From positions 1-34,396 of the forward strand of contig NZ_BAFQ01000175.1 in assembly GCF_000308375.1 (NCBI RefSeq): a DNA stretch of 34,396 nucleotides, in the 5' to 3' direction. Below the pieces are notes generated by a model. It searched no databases. It was not told the origin of the DNA and was given only the letters and a program-made list of their open reading frames with translations. The stretch comes from Nocardia aobensis NBRC 100429. GTDB taxonomy: Bacteria > Actinomycetota > Actinomycetes > Mycobacteriales > Mycobacteriaceae. Of this stretch, positions 1 through 12,829 are shown piece by piece. Every line of letters starts with the position of its first letter. Within the stretch, counting starts at the first letter, position 1. The translations under genes were made by a program, and so were the position numbers.

Positions 1-6333
<6,333 letters not shown>

Positions 6334-6401
6334 TCGAGTGTCTTCACCTCTCGCGTCCAGCAGGTCCGCACGGTCCAACACCCCCTCGCGCGGTCCGAGC
6401 A

Positions 6402-6407
6402 ATCATA
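6402..6407 (-). promoter_or_regulatory. Possible -10 box for the NRPS at 6333
   Basis: On the minus strand the hexamer TATGAT matches the sigma-70 -10 consensus at 5 of 6 positions, in an AT-rich patch unusual for this DNA. It would give a leader of about 60 nt. No convincing -35 hexamer lies upstream; a hairpin sits there instead, so an activator may be needed. This is an inference from sequence only. Confidence 0.35.
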
Positions 6408-6425
6408 TAAGGATGGCTGAGCCCC

Positions 6426-6456
6426 CGGGTTACGGCCGATCTACGGCCGCAACCCG
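6426..6456. repeat. Inverted repeat upstream of the first NRPS
   Basis: CGGGTT-a-CGGCCG, five-base loop, CGGCCG-c-AACCCG forms a 12-pair stem with one mismatch. It lies between the LuxR-type regulator stop (6554) and the NRPS start (6333), just upstream of the -10-like TATGAT. It could terminate transcription from the regulator gene or serve as a binding site for a regulator of the NRPS. Confidence 0.5.
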
Positions 6457-6518
6457 CCGGTTCTCCTAGTTCTCATCGCTGCCAGGGTGCCTCGGTGTTG
6501 CACCCCGCGTCGACCTCC

Positions 6519-6532
6519 GTGACTCTAGTCAC
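6519..6532. repeat. Short palindrome GTGACT-CT-AGTCAC
   Basis: A perfect 6-bp inverted repeat with a 2-bp centre, 22 bp past the stop of the minus-strand regulator. The dyad is the size of a small operator half-site pair. No function can be read from it. Confidence 0.3.
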
Positions 6533-6553
6533 AGCCGCACCAGCGGCCGCATG

Positions 6554-7531
6554 TCACAGCCAGCCGCGGCGGATCGCCTGCACGCCGGCCTGGAACCGGG
6601 TACTGGCACCCAGGCGTTCCAGCAGGCTGGCGGTCCGCCGCACCACCGTGCGCCGGGACATGCCCAGCCGCCGGGCGATGGTGTCGTCCGTCGCGCCCAG
6701 GCCCATCAGGGTCAGGATGGCCCGGTCGCGTTCGTCCAGCGGCTGGTCGGGGTTCACCGAGATCGGCGCGGCCAGCGACCACAACACCTCGAAGGTGTGC
6801 ACGATCGCGTCCAGCGTCGGGCAGGCCGCGATGCGCAGGCCCATCGGATCGCCGCGGCGTTCGTCGTGATGCAGCATCAGCGCCGCGCGGTCGTCGTCGG
6901 CGATGATCACCTTGAACGGCGGATCGGGCAGGGTGCGTGCCTGCGCTCCGGCGGTATTGGCCTGCAGCGCGAAGCGCAGCCGATCGGGATCCTGATAGAT
7001 GGTGTCCTGATACAGCGTCTGATAGCGCACGCCCGCCGACATCCGCGCCGAGCGCAGGTCGAACAGCCGCGCGGCGCGCTCTCCCTCGCACAGATACGGG
7101 CCCCGGTCGATCATCCGGATCCGGCTGCGCGCGGCCCGCTGCAGATCCTCGAATTCGGCGACCACCTCGCGGGCCTCGTACATCGGGACGACCGTGCCGT
7201 CGCCGCGCGTGGTGCGCCGCACCGAGCGGAAGGTCTCGCCCAGCCGGGCCGCAGCCTCGTGCATGCGCGCGGTGTCGGCTTGGCGGCGACGGGATTCGGC
7301 CTCCGACAGGGCCTCGGGGGCATGGGCGTCCCAGCGGACGGTGTCGCCGAACTCGATGCGGACCACGGCCTGCATCTCGCAGAGTTCGTCCAGGGCGGCC
7401 GCGACGGACTCGCGGGAACACTCCAGGTACTGCGCCAGTTCCGACAGGCTGGAGCGCGGATGCTGCACCAGAGCCGTATAGGCGCGGCCGTGCAAGGATC
7501 CGGAATCGAACAACTCGTACAAACCAGTCAA
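6554..7531 (-). CDS. TrmB/LuxR-type transcriptional regulator
   Basis: Probable DNA-binding regulator of about 325 residues. The N-terminal 70 or so residues look like a TrmB-type winged helix (YTALVQHPRSSLSELAQYL, then a second helix pair). The middle resembles the effector region of such proteins. The C-terminal stretch from about residue 254 is a LuxR-type helix-turn-helix (DERDRAILTLMGLGATDDTI, then GMSRRTVVRRTASLLERLGA). I chose TTG 7531 because GGGGGG lies 8 nt upstream. An in-frame ATG at 7603 would add 24 residues and overlap the upstream peptidase gene by 19 bp. The NRPS starts 220 bp downstream on the same strand, so it is a plausible cluster regulator, but that is inferred from position. 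This architecture is common beside actinomycete secondary-metabolism genes. Confidence 0.85.
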   Translation of the reverse strand: MTGLYELFDSGSLHGRAYTALVQHPRSSLSELAQYLECSRESVAAALDELCEMQAVVRIEFGDTVRWDAHAPEALSEAESRRRQADTARMHEAAARLGETFRSVRRTTRGDGTVVPMYEAREVVAEFEDLQRAARSRIRMIDRGPYLCEGERAARLFDLRSARMSAGVRYQTLYQDTIYQDPDRLRFALQANTAGAQARTLPDPPFKVIIADDDRAALMLHHDERRGDPMGLRIAACPTLDAIVHTFEVLWSLAAPISVNPDQPLDERDRAILTLMGLGATDDTIARRLGMSRRTVVRRTASLLERLGASTRFQAGVQAIRRGWL

Positions 7532-7584
7532 TGCATCAACCCCCCGCGGCCGGCCGAGCCGGGCGGCCGACGACAGCGCGGGCG

Positions 7585-8457
7585 CTATTCGCCCGCCCCC
7601 CACGACTGCTGGGACAGGACGACGCCCTTGCTCGCCAGATAGGGAGCCGGATCGATCTTGACGTCGCTGGGATCCCAGATCTCCAGGTGCAGGTGCGGGC
7701 CGGTGGAGTTGCCGCGGTTGCCGACGGTGGCGATCACGTCACCGGCGTTCACCCGCTGACCCACGTGGGTGAGGATGTCGTTGACGTGGCCGTACACCGC
7801 GGTGGTGCCGTCGTCCTGCTTCACCCGGACCCACAGCCCGAAGCCCGAGGCGGGACCGGCGTCGATCACCGTGCCGTTCTCCACCGAATGAATAGGAGTG
7901 CCGATCGAATCGGCGAAGTCGACACCGTAATGCATGGCGCCCCACCGGGATCCGAAGCCGGAACTCACGACCCCGGCCACCGGCCGCACGGCCTGGGCCG
8001 GCGCGAGCTGCTGCTGAATCCCCTTCAGCACCTCTTCGGCGTGCGAGAGCGGGCCGGCGACCTCGGGCGGCAGATTCTGCAGGCCGAACGGGGCGGGCGC
8101 GGGCGCGGCCACCGGCTGGGCCTGCGGCGCGGCCGGAGTCTCGGCGGCGATCGGGGCGGCGACGGGTGCGGCCTGCTCGGCCTCGTGCGCGGGTTCGGAG
8201 GCCGACTTCAGCGCGACCGGTTCGGGAGTGTCGTTGTGGCCGCCGGGCAGCAGGGGCGCGGCGTGCGCGAACTGGGTGGCGGTGCTGATCAGCGCGCCGG
8301 TCGCGACCGCGGCGCTGGCGGCGAGCTTCATCCGGTCGCCGGTGCGCGGCTGGGCGCGATGGCGAGTGCGACGCTCGGCCGCGCCGCTAGCGGCGGAGAT
8401 GTCACCGAGCAGGTCCTGAACGGATACGGAACTGGATGTCTCACGGTGCTGCGGCAA
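7585..8457 (-). CDS. Secreted M23 (LytM-type) zinc endopeptidase
   Basis: Predicted peptidoglycan endopeptidase of 290 residues. The C-terminal half carries the M23 zinc motifs: HYGVDFAD (His and Asp ligands) and HLHLE (catalytic His-x-His), with YGHVNDI between them. Residues from about 43 (MKLAASAAVATGALISTATQ) form a hydrophobic membrane-export segment ending at AHA-AP. It is preceded by a basic, Arg-rich N-terminus and followed by an Ala/Pro-rich linker. The start is a TTG at 8457 with AGGACG just upstream. The next in-frame ATG (8331) would give only the signal segment, but the preceding residues look genuine. Its stop is 54 bp from the TTG start of the downstream regulator. Likely role: wall remodelling outside the membrane. 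Confidence 0.9.
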   Translation of the reverse strand: MPQHRETSSSVSVQDLLGDISAASGAAERRTRHRAQPRTGDRMKLAASAAVATGALISTATQFAHAAPLLPGGHNDTPEPVALKSASEPAHEAEQAAPVAAPIAAETPAAPQAQPVAAPAPAPFGLQNLPPEVAGPLSHAEEVLKGIQQQLAPAQAVRPVAGVVSSGFGSRWGAMHYGVDFADSIGTPIHSVENGTVIDAGPASGFGLWVRVKQDDGTTAVYGHVNDILTHVGQRVNAGDVIATVGNRGNSTGPHLHLEIWDPSDVKIDPAPYLASKGVVLSQQSWGAGE

Positions 8458-8607
8458 GGCTCGTCCTAGCGTCGATCAACTCGGTGGCGACGCCGGTCGA
8501 AACCTGACATTCGGTAACGATTCGGCATCTGTTGTGACGGAAACTGTACTCCGTCGTGACCTTTTCGCAACCTCCGCGACGGAATTCGCAGGTGGAAGGC
8601 TGATCTT

Positions 8608-8622
8608 GGTGCCGCGGGCACC
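8608..8622. repeat. Inverted repeat GGTGCC-GCG-GGCACC
   Basis: A perfect 6-bp inverted repeat with a 3-bp centre in the 201-bp divergent spacer between the M23 gene and the nitronate monooxygenase-like gene, 37 bp from the GTG start of the latter. It could be an operator. The same spacer holds GACGGA/TCCGTC arms around 8537-8556. No clear sigma-70 promoter was found for either gene. Confidence 0.3.
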
Positions 8623-8658
8623 GTTACCGAGGTCCGGGGCCGGGTTCAGACTGAGGGG

Positions 8659-9702
8659 GTGATCCTCGACAACGTGCGCACCCCGATCGTGCTGGCGCCG
8701 ATGGCCGGCGGCCCGTCCACCCCGGAACTCGCCGCCGCTGTCGGCGACGCGGGCGGCCTGGGATTCCTCGCCGCCGGCTATCTGAGCGCCACCGATACCG
8801 CCGCGCGCATCGCGGCGCTGCGCGAGCTGACCGAAACCCCCTTCGGGGTGAATCTGTTCGTTCCGGGCACGCCCACACCGCCGGAACACTTCGCGGCCTA
8901 CCTCGACCGGCTGGGCCGCCGCTTCCCGATCGGCGAGGCGCGGTTCGACGCCGACGCCTGGGACGAGAAGCTCGATCTGCTCACCGCCGAGCCGGTCGCG
9001 GTGGTCTCGTGCACCTTCGGCTGCCCGTCGGAAGCCGAGATCGAGCGCCTGCATCGCGCCGGAACCGAGGTGTGGGTCACGGTGACCTCGGTGCCCGAGG
9101 CGCGGGTCGCCGCCGAGACGGGCGCGGATGTCCTCGTCGTCCAGGGCGCGGAGGGCGGCGGACATCGCGGCGGTTTCGCCGACCGGCCCGAGGAGGACGG
9201 CGCCGATCCCCTCACCACCCTCGCGCTGGTGCAGCTGGTGCGCGCCGCGGTCGACACGCCCGTGGTCGCGGCGGGCGGCATCGCCACCGGCGCGGGTATC
9301 GCCGCGGTCCTCGCCGCCGGCGCCGCGGCCGCACAGCTTGGCACCGCCTTCCTCCGCTGCCCGGAGGCGGGCACCTCGGCACTGCATCGCGATGCGCTCG
9401 CGATCGAGACGCCCACCATGCTGACCCGCGCCTTCAGCGGCCGCCGGGCCCGCGGCCTGCGCAATCAATTCATGCTCGACAACCCCGACGCGCCCGCGGC
9501 CTACCCCGAAATCCATTACGCCACCGGACCGTTGCGCGCGCAGGCCCGCGCCGCCGACAACCCCGACGCGGTGAACCTGTGGGCCGGGCAGGCGCACACC
9601 CTCGCCGACGCCGTTCCGGCCGCCGACCTGGTGCGCACGCTCACGGAGGAAACGAAAGCCGCTCTGCAATCGGCACTTTCGCGGCCATTCAGGTCTTGTT
9701 GA
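8659..9702 (+). CDS. Nitronate monooxygenase / 2-nitropropane dioxygenase-like FMN protein
   Basis: Predicted FMN-dependent TIM-barrel enzyme of 347 residues. The first strand reads PIVLAPMAGG, typical of this family's flavin-binding entry. VLVVQGAEGGGHRGG, then VVAAGGIATGAGIAAVLAAG and AAQLGTAFLRCPEAG are the phosphate-binding and substrate loops seen in NMO and the related enoyl reductase FabK. The conserved His in EGGGHRG is the likely catalytic base. The GTG start at 8659 is forced: the next ATG (8701) would remove the first beta strand. The purine-rich GAGGGG lies very close to this GTG, so translation may be inefficient or the true start slightly different. The substrate could be an alkyl nitronate or an unrelated electron-poor compound. 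Confidence 0.88.
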   Translation: MILDNVRTPIVLAPMAGGPSTPELAAAVGDAGGLGFLAAGYLSATDTAARIAALRELTETPFGVNLFVPGTPTPPEHFAAYLDRLGRRFPIGEARFDADAWDEKLDLLTAEPVAVVSCTFGCPSEAEIERLHRAGTEVWVTVTSVPEARVAAETGADVLVVQGAEGGGHRGGFADRPEEDGADPLTTLALVQLVRAAVDTPVVAAGGIATGAGIAAVLAAGAAAAQLGTAFLRCPEAGTSALHRDALAIETPTMLTRAFSGRRARGLRNQFMLDNPDAPAAYPEIHYATGPLRAQARAADNPDAVNLWAGQAHTLADAVPAADLVRTLTEETKAALQSALSRPFRSC

Positions 9703-9716
9703 CAACGTTTGTCGTT

Positions 9717-9722
9717 TAGACT
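9717..9722 (+). promoter_or_regulatory. Possible -10 box TAGACT
   Basis: TAGACT fits the actinobacterial TANNNT form and lies 38 bp before the ATG of the SCO5389-family gene. A TTGACA at 9699-9704 is only 12 bp upstream, too close for a normal sigma-70 pair. GACAA-CGT-TTGTC at 9701-9713 is a small dyad between them that could be an operator. Confidence 0.3.
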
Positions 9723-9750
9723 CGTGGGACATCACCCGCCATCCCACGAG
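9721..9750 (+). promoter_or_regulatory. Perfect 9-bp inverted repeat abutting the ribosome-binding site
   Basis: CTCGTGGGA (9721-9729) and TCCCACGAG (9742-9750) are exact reverse complements around a 12-nt loop. The 3' arm supplies the first three bases of the Shine-Dalgarno GAGGAG (9748-9753), six nt before ATG 9760. If transcribed, it would partly hide the ribosome-binding site. If transcription starts near 9729, as TAGACT suggests, it is more likely a DNA operator. Confidence 0.5.
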
Positions 9751-9759
9751 GAGAGCGTC

Positions 9760-10152
9760 ATGTCATTGGATGTCCCAGCCGCACTGCTCGAACGCGCCGA
9801 AAGCGGTCCGGTCAGCGACGAGGAATTCGTCGAATGCGTTCGTACCTCACTGCCCTACGCCTACGAGGTCGTCAGCCGGGTGGCCGCCGACTTGCGTTCC
9901 GGCACAGCGGAATTCGCGGACAATCAGGTTCCCCCGCCGGACGAGACGGCCCGCGGCCAACTGCTGCGCGCGATGGCGTCGGATTCGATTCGCGGCAGCC
10001 TGGAGCGGCATTTCGGCATCAAGCTCGCCTTCCAGAACTGCCATCGGGTGGCGGCCTTCCCGCTGTCGGCCGTCGGTGGCGACACCTACTCCACCTTCAT
10101 CTCCACCCGCGCTCAACTGCTCAATCAGAGCCCGGAACTGCGTAACTGCTGA
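9760..10152 (+). CDS. SCO5389 family protein (function unknown)
   Basis: Small soluble protein of 130 residues that I recognise as the actinobacterial SCO5389 family. Family features are the N-terminal ECVRTSLPYAYEV region, the ADNQVPPPDE stretch followed by ARGQLLRAMASD, the central FGIKLAFQNCHRVAAFPL segment with one conserved Cys, and the C-terminal QLLNQSPELRNC. There is no signal peptide or membrane segment. The start at ATG 9760 is fixed by GAGGAG six nt upstream. It follows the nitronate monooxygenase gene on the same strand with a 57-bp gap and ends at a strong terminator, so it may be read alone or with that gene. No biochemical role is known to me. Confidence 0.9.
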   Translation: MSLDVPAALLERAESGPVSDEEFVECVRTSLPYAYEVVSRVAADLRSGTAEFADNQVPPPDETARGQLLRAMASDSIRGSLERHFGIKLAFQNCHRVAAFPLSAVGGDTYSTFISTRAQLLNQSPELRNC

Positions 10153-10158
10153 ACCGTA

Positions 10159-10194
10159 CGGTTCCGGCGCCGTAGGTGTCCGGCGCCGGAACCG
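10159..10194. terminator. Bidirectional intrinsic terminator-like hairpin
   Basis: CGGTTCCGGCGCCG and CGGCGCCGGAACCG pair perfectly over 14 bp around an 8-nt loop. It fills the 45-bp gap between the convergent SCO5389-family and acyl-CoA synthetase genes. There is no long T-tract, as is usual for high-GC actinomycetes. Confidence 0.8.
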
Positions 10195-10197
10195 GCG

Positions 10198-11832
10198 TTA
10201 CGCTCCGGCGCCCTCACCCCATTCCCGCAGCCGCCGTTTGAGGACCTTGCCGGTGGGGTTGCGCGGCAGTTCATCGATGAACACCACCTCGCGAGGCACC
10301 TTGTAGCGCGCGAGGTTGGCCTTCACATGCGCCTTGATCTCCTCCGCGCCGAGGGTTTCGGTGGTGCGGACGACGAAAGCGACCAGCCGGGCGCCGTATT
10401 CGTCGTCGGGGACGCCGATGACCGCGGCCTCGCGCACGTCCGGATGCGCGTCGAGCAGTTCCTCGACCTCGGCCGGGAACACGTTCTCCCCGCCGGAGAC
10501 GATCATGTCGTCGTCGCGCCCGTCGATGAAAAGCCTTCCGGCCGCATCGAAATGGCCGACGTCGCCGGTGGACATCAGGCCGCGGATCCGCTCCTTACCG
10601 CCGCCACCGGTATAGCCGTCGAAGGGAATCGCGTTGCGGACGAAGATCCGCCCGGTCGTCCCGGGCGGTACGGGCTCGCCCTGCTCGTCGAGGATCTCGA
10701 CCACCGCGCCCGCCACCGGTGACCCCACACATCCCGGCTCCTCCGCCAAGTCCTCCGGCGTGGCGATGGTGGCGTAGGCGACCTCGGTGGATCCGTACAG
10801 GTTGTAGACGACCGGCCCGAACGCGGCGGTCACGCGCCGGCACAACTCGGCGCCCAGCTGCGATCCGGCGACGAAGACAATGCGCAGCGCCGACAGATCC
10901 CGCTCGCGCACCGCCTGCGGACCCGATTCGACCATGCGCGCGAGCATCACCGGCACCACGATCAGCGTGGTCGCACCGTGCTCGGCCATACTGTCGAGCA
11001 CCCGCTGCGGATCGAATCGCCGCCGGATCACCAGTGTCGAGCCGAAGCCTATGGCCAGCAACGACATTGCGAAGCCGAGGGTGTGGAACAGCGGTGCCGG
11101 ACATTCGGTCACCTCGCGGGTCCGGAACGGCACCTTGCTGAGAATCGCGCCCAGCGGCTCCAGCGAACGCGGCTCCGATCGCGGCGCGCCCTTGGGCGTG
11201 CCGGTGGTGCCGCTGGTCAACAGGATGATCTTGGCGCCGGAACGCGAGATCGGCGGCGTGGCGGGCGAACCCGCGGTGATCAGCGACTCCAGGCTGGAGG
11301 TGTGCCCGGTCTCCGACCACGCCCGATAGGCCCCGCGCCGAGGGCTCAGGTCGCCGAGGATGGATTCGTACTCCTCGTCGTACACCAGCAGGTCGGCGCC
11401 CTCGCGGGCCGCCACATCCCGCAGTTGCGGCCCGGCGAAATCGGTGTTCAACAAAATGATCCGGGCCCCGCACTTGGCCGCGGCGAAGACCGCGTCGAGC
11501 AGGCCGCGGTGGTTGCGGGCCAGAATCGCCACACCCTCGCCGGTACGCAGTCCGCGTTTGCGCCATTCGTTGGCCAGCCGGTTGGAGCGGTCCTCGAGTT
11601 CTCGATAGCTCAGCGTGCCGAGTTCGTCGATCACCGCTGCCCGATCGCCGTAGCGGGCGGCGGCCAGCCGCAGCAGCGCGGGCAGCGCACCGTGCCGGAG
11701 CAGCGCGTCGCCCGCGGACAGCAAGGTCAACGGCGAGTCGATTCCGACCACGCCACTGCCCACCGCGAGCCGCAGATATTCCAGCTCGGCCCACGCCCGC
11801 GCGATCACAGTGCGTAACAGATTCACCGTCAT
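10198..11832 (-). CDS. AMP-dependent acyl-CoA synthetase (FadD type)
   Basis: Predicted fatty-acid or related acid:CoA ligase of the ANL superfamily, 544 residues. The AMP-binding P-loop LLTSGTTGTPKG lies near residue 205, followed by YGSTEVAYATI (A5-like), STGDVGHFD (A7) and GRDDDMIVSGGENVFPAEVE (hinge). PTGKVLKR near the C-terminus carries the catalytic Lys. The first 35 residues include ARAWAELEYLRLAVGSG, an amphipathic extension seen in several mycobacterial FadD proteins. Start ATG 11832 has GGGGGATT upstream. The acyl substrate cannot be read from sequence. The thioesterase gene lies 255 bp upstream on the same strand, so a shared lipid role is possible. Confidence 0.93.
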   Translation of the reverse strand: MTVNLLRTVIARAWAELEYLRLAVGSGVVGIDSPLTLLSAGDALLRHGALPALLRLAAARYGDRAAVIDELGTLSYRELEDRSNRLANEWRKRGLRTGEGVAILARNHRGLLDAVFAAAKCGARIILLNTDFAGPQLRDVAAREGADLLVYDEEYESILGDLSPRRGAYRAWSETGHTSSLESLITAGSPATPPISRSGAKIILLTSGTTGTPKGAPRSEPRSLEPLGAILSKVPFRTREVTECPAPLFHTLGFAMSLLAIGFGSTLVIRRRFDPQRVLDSMAEHGATTLIVVPVMLARMVESGPQAVRERDLSALRIVFVAGSQLGAELCRRVTAAFGPVVYNLYGSTEVAYATIATPEDLAEEPGCVGSPVAGAVVEILDEQGEPVPPGTTGRIFVRNAIPFDGYTGGGGKERIRGLMSTGDVGHFDAAGRLFIDGRDDDMIVSGGENVFPAEVEELLDAHPDVREAAVIGVPDDEYGARLVAFVVRTTETLGAEEIKAHVKANLARYKVPREVVFIDELPRNPTGKVLKRRLREWGEGAGA

Positions 11833-12087
11833 GCTCGAATCCCCCTGCCGCGCCGACTGTCTCGCATCGGATGGCGGTGCACGCCCATTACGCCGGACCT
11901 CTCTGTCCCCGCCCGGTGGAGCGGGGTCCGCGAGGAGGCAACGGCTGCGTGGCCACGCGGGCTCCCCTGTCGGGCGCTACAACACCGTCCTTTCGACGGT
12001 ACGCGCCCTCACCGTAACCCCGCGGCACACTGTCGGTCGACCGGCAGCATGCGGTATCTGCCGACCGCCGGCGTGCGGCCCGCGTCG

Positions 12088-12573
12088 CTACTTTCCGTGC
12101 GCGCGCAACTGGTACAGCCCGCGAGTCTCGGCGACGACCACGCCGTCGGCGTCGGTCACGGTGGCCTCGAGGGTGAAGTCGGCCTTGCCGTTGGCCTCGG
12201 CGTCGGTGATCACCCGGGCGATCTCGGACTCCGAGAGCGAAGCCTGGGCCCGCACATCGGTTTTCGCCGGCTTGCGGAAGAAGATCTGCAGATCCTTCAC
12301 CAGCGGGTAGTACTTGGCGCTGTCGAAGGTGGCGATCGGAATGGCGCCGCCGAGAATTTCCGCGACGGTGAACAGCACGCCGGCGTACATGACGCCGAAG
12401 TGGTTGCCGTTGCCCTCGATCGGGACGGTGGTGGCGGCGAATCCGGGCCGCACCTCGAGTGCCTGCACACCCATCTTGTGCGCGATCGGGATGGTGAACT
12501 CCAGCGCGCCGTTCACCACATCCGCGAAGGCGGGGGTGTCGTTGTTCGTCCCGGCGCTGCTCGTCTCGGTCAT
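12088..12573 (-). CDS. Hotdog-fold thioesterase-like protein (PaaI/YiiD C-terminal type)
   Basis: Predicted 161-residue hotdog-fold protein, probably acting on acyl-CoA. Typical features are the N-terminal helix followed by HKMGVQALEV, the central GNHFGVMYAGVLFTVAEILG (where hotdog thioesterases place the long helix and active-site residues) and the strand pair KDLQIFFRKPAKTDVRAQAS. The end, GVVVAETRGLYQLR, is the last sheet strand. I chose ATG 12573 because AAAGGG stands nearby upstream; the longer frame from 12645 has no ribosome-binding site. It sits between two acyl-CoA synthetase genes on the same strand, which fits acyl-CoA turnover, though no partner is certain. Confidence 0.85.
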   Translation of the reverse strand: MTETSSAGTNNDTPAFADVVNGALEFTIPIAHKMGVQALEVRPGFAATTVPIEGNGNHFGVMYAGVLFTVAEILGGAIPIATFDSAKYYPLVKDLQIFFRKPAKTDVRAQASLSESEIARVITDAEANGKADFTLEATVTDADGVVVAETRGLYQLRAHGK

Positions 12574-12622
12574 CGCCAACCCTTTCTGCACGTGATCGGA
12601 CGCCCACCGGACGTCGGTGCTC

Positions 12623-12653
12623 AGCCTACGACACCTTGTTGACATAGCGCCAA
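12623..12653 (-). promoter_or_regulatory. Weak promoter candidate for the thioesterase gene
   Basis: On the minus strand TTGGCG (12653-12648) and TAGGCT (12628-12623) resemble -35 and -10 boxes, but the spacer is 19 bp. Transcription would start about 40 nt before ATG 12573. Confidence 0.25.
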
Positions 12654-12697
12654 CAGATCCCCCACCCGGCCGACTCCGGTGTCCGCGACCCGTTCAC

Positions 12698-12736
12698 ACC
12701 GCAGCCGCGACCGGATGTTCCGGCCGCGGCTGCGGT
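12698..12736 (-). terminator. Terminator-like hairpin after the FadD gene
   Basis: ACCGCAGCCGCG (12698-12709) pairs with CGCGGCTGCGGT (12725-12736) over 12 bp. CCGGA/TCCGG in the loop extends the structure. It lies 65 bp beyond the minus-strand stop at 12801 and upstream of the thioesterase gene, so it probably ends the synthetase transcript. Confidence 0.65.
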
Positions 12737-12737
12737 A

Positions 12738-12829
12738 TTTCGTGACGCTCTACTTCACAGCGTCGTGACGCTCGATCTCACGGCGTCGTGACGCTCGACC
12801 TCACAGCGTCGTGACGCTCAGTTCGCCGT
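12738..12829. repeat. 23-bp tandem repeat overlapping the FadD stop codon
   Basis: Four tandem units of 23 bp: 12738-12760 (diverged start), 12761-12783, 12784-12806 and 12807-12829 (last part diverged). The shared core is CGTCGTGACGCTC followed by CTCAC-G. The TGA stop of the synthetase (12801-12803) and its last few codons lie in the third and fourth units, so the gene end has been copied downstream. Each core contains AGCGT-cgtg-ACGCT, a small hairpin. Confidence 0.75.

Noticed and set aside
8458..8658. c-di-AMP (ydaO) riboswitch before the M23 gene
   Set aside because: Such switches precede some actinobacterial wall hydrolases, but the conserved motifs are not visible in this 201-bp spacer.
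9699..9704. TTGACA as a -35 box
   Set aside because: The nearest -10-like hexamer is only 12 bp away, too short for sigma-70; kept only as a note.
8476..9747. 423-codon minus-strand frame
   Set aside because: Antisense to the nitronate monooxygenase-like gene, whose motifs are unambiguous.
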